Counted from the first letter of the stretch, positions 54,644 through 63,250 are shown. The stretch is 64,000 nucleotides of DNA from UBA2988 sp965237965 (GCA_965237965.1 CBDEGT010000002.1:62001-126000), one strand, 5' to 3'. The notes: generated by a model not told the origin, from the sequence alone. Made by a program: numbers and translations.

Positions 54644-54903
54644 TGAATCCTCTCTCGTTGGGCTGATTAATAATAGTGCCAATCGGAGATAAAGTCAAGG
54701 GCCAATTGAGGTTAAATGGCGTCGCGGTCAAGGATTTACTGGCGGATTTACTGGCGGCGCTTGGGCACTAGGGTATATAATCCCCTAACTATTGGGTACG
54801 GCCCTCACGGGCCTCAATCCCAATCCATTAGTATTGAGCCAGCTCCAGACGAATCTGACTTCGTGCCGCGCTGGGTAGATACCTACCTAATCGGCGAATA
54901 TTA

Positions 54904-55717
54904 GGGCCTGTTAACACTAAAGGCCCATTTGTATTATATTGGGGCTATGAAAATCACAGAGTCCCAATATCGTCGGATAGAGGCTTGCTTTCCACGTCAG
55001 CGCGGCAATGTGAGCTTCTCCAATCTCGAAGTGCTTAACGCGATCCTGTATGTGGCCGAGCACGGCTGCAAGTGGCGCGGGTTGCCTGCGCGCTTCGGTA
55101 ACTGGCATACGATCTACACCCGAATGAATCGCTGGGCCAGGGCAGGTGTGCTGGATCGTGTCTTTGCGGCCCTGCAGGACGAGCAGATCATCCGGATCAA
55201 GATCGAAGCGCTGTCGCTCGACAGTACGATCGTCAAAGTGCACCCTGATGGCACCGGCGCGCTAAAAAAAACGGCCCGCAGGCCATCGGGAAGTCGCGTG
55301 GAGGCTGGACCACCAAGATTCATATGGTTGCCGCAGATGCTCGAACCGCGATAACCTTCTCGCTATCGCCAGGCCACAACCACGACGCACCCGAAGGACG
55401 CGAACTGCTACGCATGTTGAAGCCGGTACACTCCACTGTGTCGATGATCATGGACCGGGCCTACGAGGGGGCCGAAACACGGCAATTGGTGTTGGAGCTG
55501 GGGTTTACGCCGGTCGTGCCACCCAAACAGGGCCGTGTTAGCCCGTGGCAGTACGATCGAATCATGTATCGCCGTCGCAACGAAATAGAGCGGTTATTTC
55601 GGCGACTCAAAGGCTTCAGAAGAATCTTCTCCCGCTTTGACAAGCTCGACGCGATGTTCACGGCCTTCATCCACTTTGCGCTCATCGTCGAGGCTCTCAG
55701 ATAGTGTTAACAGGCCC
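54904..55717 (+). mobile_element. IS5-family (IS427-type) insertion sequence
   Basis: 814 bp with 15-bp perfect inverted repeats GGGCCTGTTAACACT (54904-54918 and 55703-55717), flanked by TA. The size, two-frame transposase and TA target match the IS427 group. Confidence 0.88.
54947..55704 (+). CDS. IS427-type transposase, two frames joined by -1 frameshift
   Basis: Frame 1 from ATG 54947: AILYVAEHGCKWRGLPARFG, NWHTIYTRMNRWARAGVLDR and IEALSLDSTIVKVHPDG (first Asp). At eight A residues (55264-55271, A-AAA-AAA-C) ribosomes can slip -1 to read KNGPQAIGKSRGGWTTKIH, then FSLSPGHNHDAPEGRELL, MDRAYEGAETRQ (second Asp) and RRRNEIERLFRRLKGFRRI (Glu). Programmed frameshifting at such a run is established for this group. 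Otherwise intact. Confidence 0.85.
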
Positions 55718-55792
55718 TAGTAGGATCATCGTCGAAGCTGTCCTCGGGTCCTCTTCGCTATTTGAAACCCTTGCGCCAGCCCTTTCATATTA

Positions 55793-55850
55793 GTTCGGCA
55801 CCAGCCGCTTCAGCTCCTCGAAGAAGTTCTGGACGAGGACGAGCGGCTGC
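55793..55850 (-). pseudogene. Serine/threonine kinase 3' fragment
   Basis: Minus strand: EQPLVLVQNFFEELKRLVPN then stop, the kinase C-terminus. It lies 210 bp downstream of the NHL-repeat lipoprotein gene on the same strand. The rest of 55718-56061 shows no gene. Confidence 0.6.
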
Positions 55851-56061
55851 TCTGGTTCCGAACCGCGGGCGTTCCACCCGACAGACCTGCGCCTCCTGCT
55901 GGGTTACGAAAGCCCTCAGGTCCATCTCTGCCGCTGGGCGGATCTCCCATCTCTGACGACCAAACGCCAAGAATTGAGCGGTTCCATCAAGTTACGGGTC
56001 GCGGCCGTCAGCGAGGACCCCGTCGCCGCAAGTCAGGACCGGTGTTGCGCTGATTGAATCT

Positions 56062-57270
56062 CTATCGGCTAATCGAGTAGCCCAGGCTCCGACCCACGAG
56101 CTTACTCGGATCGGCATTGGGCTTGGGCACGAACTTGTCCACGTGCCCGGTATCGAAGTTGACCACGTATACGTTGCCATCTTGGTCCACATCCATCTGG
56201 TGCGGTCGTGCCATGGCTCCGGGTGCTCGGGTCAACTCGGACGTTCGCCACGTCTCCAGAGCTCCCGTTGGTCCGTACCCACCCCCCGTAAATCCGTACG
56301 TGCCCCAGCCGTACTGATACTCCCCGCTCGTGTTGAACTTCATGATCCGATTCAGCACCGCAGAGGTCACCCAGACCGCGTCGTTCACGTCGATGCTGAC
56401 GTCGACAGGGAAGAAGATCTCGGGCCATTCCTCGACGTATTCACCGTTGTCCGTGAAGACCTGGACGCGGCTGTTACCACGGTCAGCAACGTAGACGCGA
56501 CCGCTGCGGTCAACGTCGACGCCGTGGACGAGGTCGAACTGCCCGGGGCCGCTCCCGAGCTCGCCCCACTCCATCATGTACTCGCCGTCCGCATTGTACT
56601 TGACGATGCGCGAGTTCGTGTACCCGTCGGCGAGGAGAAAGCTACCGTCCGGGAGAAAGGCCAGTGACGCGTTCTGGCCAAAGTCGAACGGGCCCGGGTT
56701 CTTGTTCGCCCGCTGCTCTTCCCGGGTCTGGACAGGGTTCGGGTCCCTGAGCTGCATCACCAACTCGCTTCCGTCGTTCGTGAACTTCAGGACCTGCTCA
56801 TGGACTCCGTTGCCCCCCCGCTCGACGACCCAGACGTGACGCTCCGGATCGTAGGGACTGATATAGATCGCATGCGGTCGGTTGAACAGCGAATCCCACT
56901 GCGACCACCGCTCGATGATGTTCCCGTCCCCATCGGCAACCACTACGTAGTTCGTGCCGCCAGGCCTTTCCGCCGACCCTCCGCTCGCGCCATAAACAGG
57001 CGGAAACTCCCTGTCTCCCCACAACCCGATGATGATCCGGTCGGGGGTGTCCGCCGCAATAGCCGCCCCCTGTCCCCACGTCCAGGTCTCATCATGATCC
57101 GGCGCCGCCTTCCACCAGCCCGGCACGGCGTCGTACTCCCCCGTCCTTTCGTCCCCACCCTTCTGGGCCACCCGCTGCGCCGTAGTACTCTCGCTCTCCA
57201 TAGCGCAACTGGACAACACAACCACGCCACCGGTGACGAAAAGGGCCAGGACAACGGCTAACATTCGCAT
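56062..57270 (-). CDS. NHL-repeat lipoprotein
   Basis: 402 residues with lipoprotein signal (ALFVTGGVVVLSSC). At least five NHL/beta-propeller units follow: NRPHAIYISPYDPERHVWVV, NASLAFLPDGSFLLADGYTN, FDLVHGVDVDRSGRVYVADR, FFPVDVSIDVNDAVWVTSAV and RPHQMDVDQDGNVYVVNFDT. The arrangement is that of peptidyl-alpha-hydroxyglycine lyase-like propellers, but catalytic residues were not traced. Monocistronic. Confidence 0.85.
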   Translation of the reverse strand: MRMLAVVLALFVTGGVVVLSSCAMESESTTAQRVAQKGGDERTGEYDAVPGWWKAAPDHDETWTWGQGAAIAADTPDRIIIGLWGDREFPPVYGASGGSAERPGGTNYVVVADGDGNIIERWSQWDSLFNRPHAIYISPYDPERHVWVVERGGNGVHEQVLKFTNDGSELVMQLRDPNPVQTREEQRANKNPGPFDFGQNASLAFLPDGSFLLADGYTNSRIVKYNADGEYMMEWGELGSGPGQFDLVHGVDVDRSGRVYVADRGNSRVQVFTDNGEYVEEWPEIFFPVDVSIDVNDAVWVTSAVLNRIMKFNTSGEYQYGWGTYGFTGGGYGPTGALETWRTSELTRAPGAMARPHQMDVDQDGNVYVVNFDTGHVDKFVPKPNADPSKLVGRSLGYSISR

Positions 57271-57574
57271 GATGCCTTTCCTTCCTTAGCAGGGAGCCTC
57301 AATGGACAGCCCACATGTGAGCACGATCCGGTGTCACCTGGCGATGAGCCGGCCAGCCCTCCCCTTCCCGTGAGACGTTCGGTGTTCCCCGGGGGGGTGG
57401 GAACCAGGTTAGCAGAGGCGTTTCCTAGGTGTCAACAAGAGTTCCCCCAAAAAGTGCCAAGCGAGCTAAAGAGGGGGCGATTCCCCGCTAGTGTATAACG
57501 GCTTCGCTGGTTCATCACCCTAAGCAGGTTCACTAGCTATGTGAAGAACCCCCCTAGATTCCGACACTTCAGCG
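57271..57574. other. Intergenic stretch upstream of the NHL lipoprotein
   Basis: 304 bp with short G/C runs (CCCCGGGGGGGTGGG) and AT-richer parts. No reading frame, RNA gene or repeat recognised. It probably contains the lipoprotein promoter. Confidence 0.4.
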
Positions 57575-57640
57575 AAACCCCGGAAGCGGCGCCTTCAGCT
57601 CCTCGAAGAAGTTCAGGACGACGATCATCCCCTTGGCGCC
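57575..57640 (-). pseudogene. Serine/threonine kinase 3' fragment (after M6 protease)
   Basis: Minus strand: MIVVLNFFEELKAPLPGFR, a diverged kinase C-terminus, 41 bp downstream of the protease stop. With fragment 7 it brackets the protease gene. Confidence 0.5.
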
Positions 57641-57680
57641 CCCAGCCCCCTTCTATCTATTGGACACGGGCTCGTGCGTG

Positions 57681-59438
57681 CTACGGTTCCTTACGGACAC
57701 GCACACGATATCCCGTGCTGAGGTCCTCAAGCACCTCGACGGTCAGGCCGATCGCCGGATCCTGGAAGGTAGATACCCGTTCCTCTCCGACATTGAACGC
57801 GACTCGATTGGCCGGCTCACAATGGTTGACAATGTCAGGTTGAGCCTGCTGAATCCAAATCGGCACGTCACCGCTCTCTACGTTGCCGTCCACGGAATAG
57901 ACCAACACGCCTTCTTGGCAGATCCGCGCGTCAAAGCCGATGCGCTTCCGCGCCTCTATCACGTAAGCTGTCGTTTCGCTCGTTGGGATCACAATCGCCT
58001 GAAACTCGTCGGGTTGCTCGAACGTGAACACGGTCCTCTCGAACTCACCGAAGGTGATGCAATCGACGTCCTCGTCCAGCACCCATCCTATCTTCCACTT
58101 ATGCCAGACCAAGAAGTGGGCAAGGGGGGTTGCAAATGGGAGGCTCATCGGGTCCCAGGCGCCGACTGGCGACATGTTCTCCCAAAAGTCTTCGGGGTTC
58201 GCGCCACCAAGGTCGGGGAGACCGAAGAGGTGCCCGATTTCGTGCACCAGGATGTTGTAGCTGTCAACATCGGTGGCGCCATGCCGGACTTCCACTCCGT
58301 CGACGGACACGCCGGCGCCAGACTGCTCAGCGTATGAGCTGGTAAATGAGTTGGTAGCGTTCGCGAGTGAGTTCTTTGGGACGACGATGTGGACCAGGTC
58401 GAACTGCGTGAAGTCCACTGAGGCATCTGCCGCATGGATGGCGTCAATTACCCATTCCCAATGGGTACGCACTTCATAGTACTCCATGGGGTGAGGCAGA
58501 CGAATCCAGTTCGGAGTTGATTCCGCGGTATTCACCATGCGGCCGTTCGAAGCTTCCGAAAACCACTCCTCGGCCAGCGTCCAAATCTCATCGAAGACCA
58601 GTTCCGTCGAATCAGTTCCCGGAAAGTCAGGGAAGTCCACGAAGAGAACGAGTGATCGCACCACGCCAACGGGACGGAAATACTTCTCCGGCCGATGCAC
58701 AAAGGCCTCCTGTTTGATCCCCTCGATCTTGCAGGTCTCGATGGGAACCGGGTCCGAGACGGCTATGAGGCGGGAACCGACCACACCATCCGTCGTGGCG
58801 AAAACGTCGGCGGCCCCGTAGGCAATCCCTGTTACAACACCCGTTGGGCTGACTTCGACGATCTGCCCATCCGAGGATTCCCATGTGATCGACTTGTCCT
58901 CAACCCGTGTTCCCCCTAGGTCCAACGCCTCAGCAGTTAGCTGGGCGGTTTGCCCTGGCGGGATCATGACCCCCGCGTTGGATCCGATGGATACGGAGGC
59001 GACCATCTGCTCGACCGTGATGGACGCGGACCCGCTCACCGGACCTGCGGTGGCAGTAATCGTGGTGGTCCCGTTTCCGATGGTCTTGACGAGGCCGCTT
59101 GAGGCATCCACGGTCGCAACGCCGACGTTCGATGACGACCAGGCGAATGACTGACCCGAGATCGGGGTCCCTGAAGCGTCTTTCGCGACCGCGCTGAATT
59201 GTTGATCGACGCCGACGGATGCCAAGGTCTGCTCAGACGGTGAAACTTCGATAGTGGCGACTACTGGCTGCGTTGGGCCGGACGGTCCTGCGGGTTCCTT
59301 ATCGCCCCCACAGGCACCGACCAGGAGGACAGACAGAGAGACGGACAACACTGTCGCCATCCCGCCCTCACCGAGCTGGCGCTCGATGCGGTAGCGGCCT
59401 GACAGGGCTGCGTTCAGGCGGGTGACGGAGTCAGGCAT
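57681..59438 (-). CDS. M6-type metalloprotease lipoprotein fused to a kinase start
   Basis: 585 codons. The first ~30 (DSVTRLNAALSGRYRIE, RQLGEGGMATV) are the kinase N-terminus; then an in-frame switch gives a lipoprotein signal LSVSLSVLLVGACGGDKEPA, Ig-like BIG2 domains (VATIEVSPSEQTLASVGVDQ; GNGTTTITATAGPVSGSASI) and a peptidase domain with VHEIGHLFGLPDLGG (zinc HExxH plus downstream ligand), related to M6 immune-inhibitor-A proteases. Translation from the ATG of GGMATV, with GAGGGCGGG just before it, would give a normal lipoprotein. Confidence 0.85.
   Translation of the reverse strand: MPDSVTRLNAALSGRYRIERQLGEGGMATVLSVSLSVLLVGACGGDKEPAGPSGPTQPVVATIEVSPSEQTLASVGVDQQFSAVAKDASGTPISGQSFAWSSSNVGVATVDASSGLVKTIGNGTTTITATAGPVSGSASITVEQMVASVSIGSNAGVMIPPGQTAQLTAEALDLGGTRVEDKSITWESSDGQIVEVSPTGVVTGIAYGAADVFATTDGVVGSRLIAVSDPVPIETCKIEGIKQEAFVHRPEKYFRPVGVVRSLVLFVDFPDFPGTDSTELVFDEIWTLAEEWFSEASNGRMVNTAESTPNWIRLPHPMEYYEVRTHWEWVIDAIHAADASVDFTQFDLVHIVVPKNSLANATNSFTSSYAEQSGAGVSVDGVEVRHGATDVDSYNILVHEIGHLFGLPDLGGANPEDFWENMSPVGAWDPMSLPFATPLAHFLVWHKWKIGWVLDEDVDCITFGEFERTVFTFEQPDEFQAIVIPTSETTAYVIEARKRIGFDARICQEGVLVYSVDGNVESGDVPIWIQQAQPDIVNHCEPANRVAFNVGEERVSTFQDPAIGLTVEVLEDLSTGYRVRVRKEP
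59350..59438 (-). pseudogene. Serine/threonine kinase 5' fragment, copy 7 (in-frame fusion)
   Basis: The first 29 codons of the kinase, joined in frame to the M6 protease lipoprotein signal at GGMATV/LSVSLS. The kinase bases encoding GEGG form a GAGGGCGGG stretch that can act as the ribosome-binding site for the internal ATG. Confidence 0.75.
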
Positions 59439-59489
59439 TAGTTGCTGCCCTTACGTTGGCGAAGCTCCCCGAACGGCTTGCCCCGATCC

Positions 59490-60305
59490 TCAGTAGCGCA
59501 GCATCCGACGCCGTGGGACGAGGTTTGGCCGACCAAGAAACGCGTATTGGATGTTCTTGACGTAGTTGCTGAAGATACGTCGAACCTGGTAGCCCGCGAC
59601 GCCGCGGAGATCCTGCACCCAATCGGTGACGGACTGGGGGCTTCCTCTGAGGAGTACGGATGACGCGAGGAAGTCAGCCTGCTGCGAGCTAGTCTGGTTG
59701 GACAGATAGTACTCCAGGCTTGAACGCCTGGCGTAGTTTCTGAGCTGGAATCGAGGGATCGTGCTTTCCCTGAACGTCGAGATGGCATCATTGATGATCC
59801 TCATCGATTCATCGGGATCCACGGTGCTTACGTAGATCCCCCCTCCGCTAGCTGCTCGGTCTACTATTTGTGCCCCCGCTGCATAGGACAGTCCCCTCGC
59901 CCTGATTTCGTTGGAGACGGACCCGGCAAGGATTCTCACCGCGACCTGGAACGCAGGGTAGTGTTCATGTGTGCTCGTCGGCCCCCCGAAGTAGCCGAGG
60001 ATGTAATTTGTCGGGAGATCGCGAGCCTCTACGGGTTGTAATTTGTCGGGAGATCGCGAGCCTCTACTCTGAGCCCCGGGTCCTCTTTCGCCCAGGGTTG
60101 TGGAAGCTGCCAAGAGTAGGAGCCGACCGGGAGCGCCCTAAGCGTACTCCTGATCGCGGATTCGACGGCGGATCGATCGATCGCGCCGACTACAGACAGC
60201 AGCATCCTGGAGCGAATAAACTGCTCGCCGTGATAGGACCTACCACACGAATGCGTGGCGACACTTCGGGGTGCGGCCACCGACTGGAGATCCGCACCCT
60301 GAACG
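59490..60305 (-). pseudogene. M16 (insulinase-type) peptidase, C-terminal half, frameshifted
   Basis: Upstream frame: YHGEQFIRSRMLLSVVGAID and SYSWQLPQPWAKEDPGLR; downstream frame: VEARDLPTNYILGYFGGPTS, ARGLSYAAGAQIVDRAASGG, YARRSSLEYYLSNQTSSQQA and VRRIFSNYVKNIQYAFLG, as in the non-catalytic C-terminal half of M16B proteins. The frames are separated by a 35-bp tandem duplication at 60003-60072. The N-terminal half with HxxEH is absent. Confidence 0.75.
60003..60072. repeat. 35-bp tandem duplication inside the M16 gene
   Basis: Two copies of a 35-bp unit beginning GTAATTTGTCGGGAGATCGC lie head to tail at 60003 and 60038. As 35 is not a multiple of three, the duplication shifts the reading frame. 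Confidence 0.85.
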
Positions 60306-60513
60306 AACACGCTCGGAATACTGCGTTTATGACGCTGCGCACGGAGACTACCTCTACACCAGCGCCTGGGTCGAGAAGCTGGTCCGCGAGTTCAGCAGTG
60401 CGCAGCGATTTATCGAGATCACGAAGCAGTCACATACTGACTGATCTCGTAAGCGGAGTCCGCTCGACATCAACTTTGAAGTGCAACACGGGCTAGGTAA
60501 TTGAGTTGTTTTC

Positions 60514-60597
60514 CTAACACTCCTTAGGGGTGAGGAAGCCGAGTCGTTTGCGAGGTCTGTTGTTAAGTGTTTGAGCGATACGAGAGCAGTGACGTTG
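60514..60597 (-). pseudogene. IS30-family transposase C-terminal fragment
   Basis: Minus strand: RIAQTLNNRPRKRLGFLTPK then EC and stop, the conserved LNxRPRKxLG tail of IS30 transposases. Only about 25 codons remain; it is a different IS30 from those at 26723 and 35235. Confidence 0.6.
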
Positions 60598-60826
60598 GGT
60601 GATGCGGGTCATGCATCGGCCAGGTGCCCGTTTCGCGAGTGACTCGCGGAGGGAAGTAAGGAAGCGAACATGTCGCGGGCGGAGTCGGGTCGAGGCGCTG
60701 GTGAGGCTGCTCTTCGCCGATTCTATGGAAGCAACATCTTCCGTCCTTGAAGGCCCTAGTCCGCGTGCCGGGGTCGTACCGACTACGTCGGACGGTTCGA
60801 GTGTGCTGAAAGAGCCTCGGCGCAGC

Positions 60827-61081
60827 CCGAACGGGGGCCAGCATCAAGAGTGCCCGCTCTATGGCGACCAGGTGGACGATGACCTCGACGGCCTCGGCTT
60901 CCGCGTAGTAGGTGTTGGCCCAGCGGGCGATCTGGTTGAGGTTGTTGCCGATGCGCGTGACCGGCCGGCGCACCAGATCCGACAGCGTCAACCCTGCGGA
61001 GCGCGCCTTCGCGTGCCACTCGGCACGCTCCGCCTCGCTGGCGCGAATCTTCAACCACACGTCGCGTCCAGCGCCCCTCAT
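60827..61081 (-). pseudogene. mobC: MobC-like mobilisation protein, truncated
   Basis: About 85 native codons from ATG 61081: VWLKIRASEAERAEWHAKAR, SAGLTLSDLVRRPVTRIGNN and LNQIARWANTYYAEAEAVEV. The GNNLNQIARWAN block is the hallmark of MobC/relaxosome accessory proteins, which open oriT DNA for the relaxase. The first part is shorter than usual after LVRR and the frame past 60827 is not MobC sequence. A relaxase gene is not present. Confidence 0.65.
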
Positions 61082-61168
61082 GTGCCGTTGCCGTTGGGAG
61101 GGTCGAAGGGGGCACAGCCCCTCGCCAGCCCCTGCCGGGGACCCGCGAAGCGTGGCCCCAAAGGGTAG

Positions 61169-61203
61169 GCTGGCTCATGACAGGTAACGGGTCATGAGCC
61201 AGC
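61169..61203. repeat. 13-bp perfect inverted repeat between mobC and integrase
   Basis: GCTGGCTCATGAC at 61169-61181 pairs with 61191-61203 around a 9-base spacer. It lies 3 bases beyond the integrase stop and 87 bp upstream of the mobC start. It could end integrase transcription (no T-run follows) or form part of an oriT, as mobC genes commonly lie next to oriT. Confidence 0.6.
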
Positions 61204-61206
61204 GTC

Positions 61207-62391
61207 TCAGCGGATCGGTTCGGCCTCCGGGTCTCGACGCTTGCCAGCGAGATACGCGGCCCAAGCCTGCATGACCTCGCGCCTCCGGTCCAGCAGGTCC
61301 GAACGGGCGTAGGCGGCCTCGGCCTGACTGCGGACCTTGTGTGCGAGCGCCGCCTCCGCCACCTCGCGCGCCACGCCCGTCTCCGAGCACCAGTCGCGGA
61401 ACGAGGACCTCATCCCGTGGGGCGTTCCTGCGATGCCGAGACGCCGGAGCAACTTGCTGAACATCGAGGCGTGGATCCTTCCTCCCTTCGCGCCCCGGAA
61501 CACGATCCCGCCGCCGCCGTGGAGCTTCCGGGCTTCCTCGAGGATCTCCAAGGCCCGCCCCGACAGGGGAACCCGGTGCTCGCGCTTCGCCTTCATGCGG
61601 TCGGCGGGAATGGTCCAGACATCGAGCTCGACCTCGTCGCACGCCGCGCCCCGGACCTCGTTCGAGCGTGTCGCGGTCAGGACCATGAACTCGAACGCCA
61701 GCCGGACACCGGCATGGGACTCCGAGTCGCGGACCTTGGCCAGAGCCGCCGCCACCTCGCCGTGCGGGAGCGCCTTGTGATGCCGGATGGCGTTGCCGTT
61801 ACGCGGCAGCGCGGCGGCGATGGCGTCCCCCGCCGGGTTGTCCGGCCGGTAGCCCTTCGCGACGGCCCACTTCATCACCGCGCCGATCCGCTGGTGCACG
61901 GCCCTCGCGGTCGCGGGCTTGCTCGACCAGATGGGCTTGAGGATGGCGAGCACGTCGGCCGTCGCGACCTCGCTCACGCGCTTCCGGCCGATGCGCGGAT
62001 GGGCGTAGTCCCGCAGCGTCTGCCGCCACTGCCCGGCCATGCGGGATGGGTTCTTCCAGGTCGGCGAGTGGATCGCCATCACCTTCTCGACGGCCGCCTC
62101 GAAGGTGGGAACCCCCGCGTCTCTCGGGTCGTGGCCCCAATGGACCGCCCGCCTGTACTCCAGCGCCTTCTCCCTCGCCTCCCTGAGCGTCACGACCGGG
62201 TACGAGCCCAGTCCGAGATTGGTGGGCTTCCCCGCCACTCGAATGCGCTGGCCCCAAGACTTGGAGACGCGCCCGGACTTCATCCGGTGGACGCGGAGGT
62301 ACAGGCCGAGCCCGCCGAGCCCGCCGTCGCCGTAGCGTCCCGGCGTCTTCACCCGCGCCACGAAGGCGGCCGTAAGGGGTCGTTTACGCAT
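61207..62391 (-). CDS. P4-type tyrosine integrase (DUF4102 N-terminus)
   Basis: 394 residues. N-terminal arm-binding domain (TPGRYGDGGLGGLGLYLRVH, NLGLGSYPVVTLREAREKAL), core-binding region around 96-185, and catalytic residues Arg242 (TATRSNEVRG), Lys near 267-269 (RMKAKREHRVPL), His325 and Arg328 (PHGMRSSF), His351 (LAHKV) and Tyr361 (AYARSD). Complete. P4-type integrases usually target tRNA genes. It lies between mobC and trb-cluster fragments. Confidence 0.92.
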   Translation of the reverse strand: MRKRPLTAAFVARVKTPGRYGDGGLGGLGLYLRVHRMKSGRVSKSWGQRIRVAGKPTNLGLGSYPVVTLREAREKALEYRRAVHWGHDPRDAGVPTFEAAVEKVMAIHSPTWKNPSRMAGQWRQTLRDYAHPRIGRKRVSEVATADVLAILKPIWSSKPATARAVHQRIGAVMKWAVAKGYRPDNPAGDAIAAALPRNGNAIRHHKALPHGEVAAALAKVRDSESHAGVRLAFEFMVLTATRSNEVRGAACDEVELDVWTIPADRMKAKREHRVPLSGRALEILEEARKLHGGGGIVFRGAKGGRIHASMFSKLLRRLGIAGTPHGMRSSFRDWCSETGVAREVAEAALAHKVRSQAEAAYARSDLLDRRREVMQAWAAYLAGKRRDPEAEPIR

Positions 62392-62569
62392 GCGGTGTAT
62401 CCTACCTGTGTATCACATATCGACGGATACACAATGGTACAATACGGTACGTACCGGCACAAGAGGGAGCCTGTAAACACGGCTCGGATACGCCGTATCA
62501 CATTGTAATAACACACTTTACGGAACACTACGGGACCGCATGGGACGATGTTCGCGATCATACTGTTGT

Positions 62570-62655
62570 ACTTGTGACAGAAGTCGCCCTTGACCTCGAG
62601 CACGAGGGCGCTCGCCCGGCGGGCGGGACGGTCGGCCTGCCAGGAGAGGAGCTGC
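62570..62655 (-). pseudogene. traG: TraG/VirD4 fragment
   Basis: About 28 codons: LLSWQADRPARRASALVLEV and KGDFCHK, matching residues just after Walker A of the complete TraG at 7444-9489 with few changes. The flanking sequence on either side is unrelated. Confidence 0.7.
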
Positions 62656-62824
62656 TCCGGACGAACCGGAGGGCCTGCCAGCGATCGATCCGGAGATAGG
62701 CGGAGATCTGGGCGCGGGTGAACACGCCGCTGTGGAGACAAGCCAGGGCGATCCACTCGGCTTGGCGTCCCGTCCAGCCGAACGCTTCGAGCGCGTCTTC
62801 CCGTCCCCTGAGATGCGCGATCAT
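62656..62824 (-). pseudogene. Fragment of the winged-helix conjugation gene
   Basis: Minus strand from ATG 62824: IAHLRGREDALEAFGWTGRQ and EWIALACLHSGVFTRAQ, closely matching the start of the gene at 6218-7150. It breaks off after about 45 codons and joins the TraG fragment. Its start overlaps the trbF stop exactly as in the intact locus. Confidence 0.75.
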
Positions 62825-63250
62825 CGCGGCGCTTCCGTGACCAGAGCCCGGTCGGCCTGCAGGTAGGTGATGAGGATGCCCATCGGGTTGTAGACGACGA
62901 GCTCGGAGGGGATGACGGTGAGGAAGGTGAACCGGAGCGTGATCGACCACCGCTCCCTCAGGGTCTCCTGCCCCTGCCGGAGGTGGACCAGGTCGAAGTC
63001 GGCGGTCGCGCCGTGGGGTGCCTCCGGTGCGGGGTGGATGCGGAGCACGACCTGCTCGACCTGGAGTTCGGTGTCGGCGGTGCCGGCCGCCATGGCGGCC
63101 ACCTCGGCGCCGTCACGCGTGAACGCGGCGTTCGCCAGCTCGGTCGAGAGGAAGCGGAGACTCCGGGTCCAGTGCTCCTCGACCGTGGCCCGGCGGCGCG
63201 AGTAGAAATCGGCATGAAGCGGTTCAGGAAGAACTTTGCCGATGACGTTC
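62821..63250 (-). pseudogene. trbF: TrbF/VirB8 fragment with a frameshift
   Basis: Minus strand: ADFYSRRRATVEEHW, EVAAMAAGTADTELQVEQVV, PSELVVYNPMGILITYLQAD and a normal stop, almost identical to TrbF at 5553-6221. One base is missing upstream (TTCAT-GCCGAT against TTCATCGCC), shifting the frame near 63212. The membrane helix and N-terminus are gone. Confidence 0.8.

Larger units (their letters stand above)
51728..54785 (-). mobile_element. IS1595-family transposon with DprA/PRTase passenger genes
   Basis: 3,058 bp bounded by 27-bp perfect inverted repeats (51728-51754 and 54759-54785; outer end GGGGATTATATACCC, inner end GTGCCCAAGC) and by the 8-bp duplication TAACTATT at 51720-51727 and 54786-54793. 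All genes are on the minus strand: transposase, DprA-like, ComF-like phosphoribosyltransferase, small protein. The 8-bp duplication is the usual size for IS1595. Base composition is less GC-rich than its neighbours. The perfect ends point to recent insertion. Confidence 0.95.
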
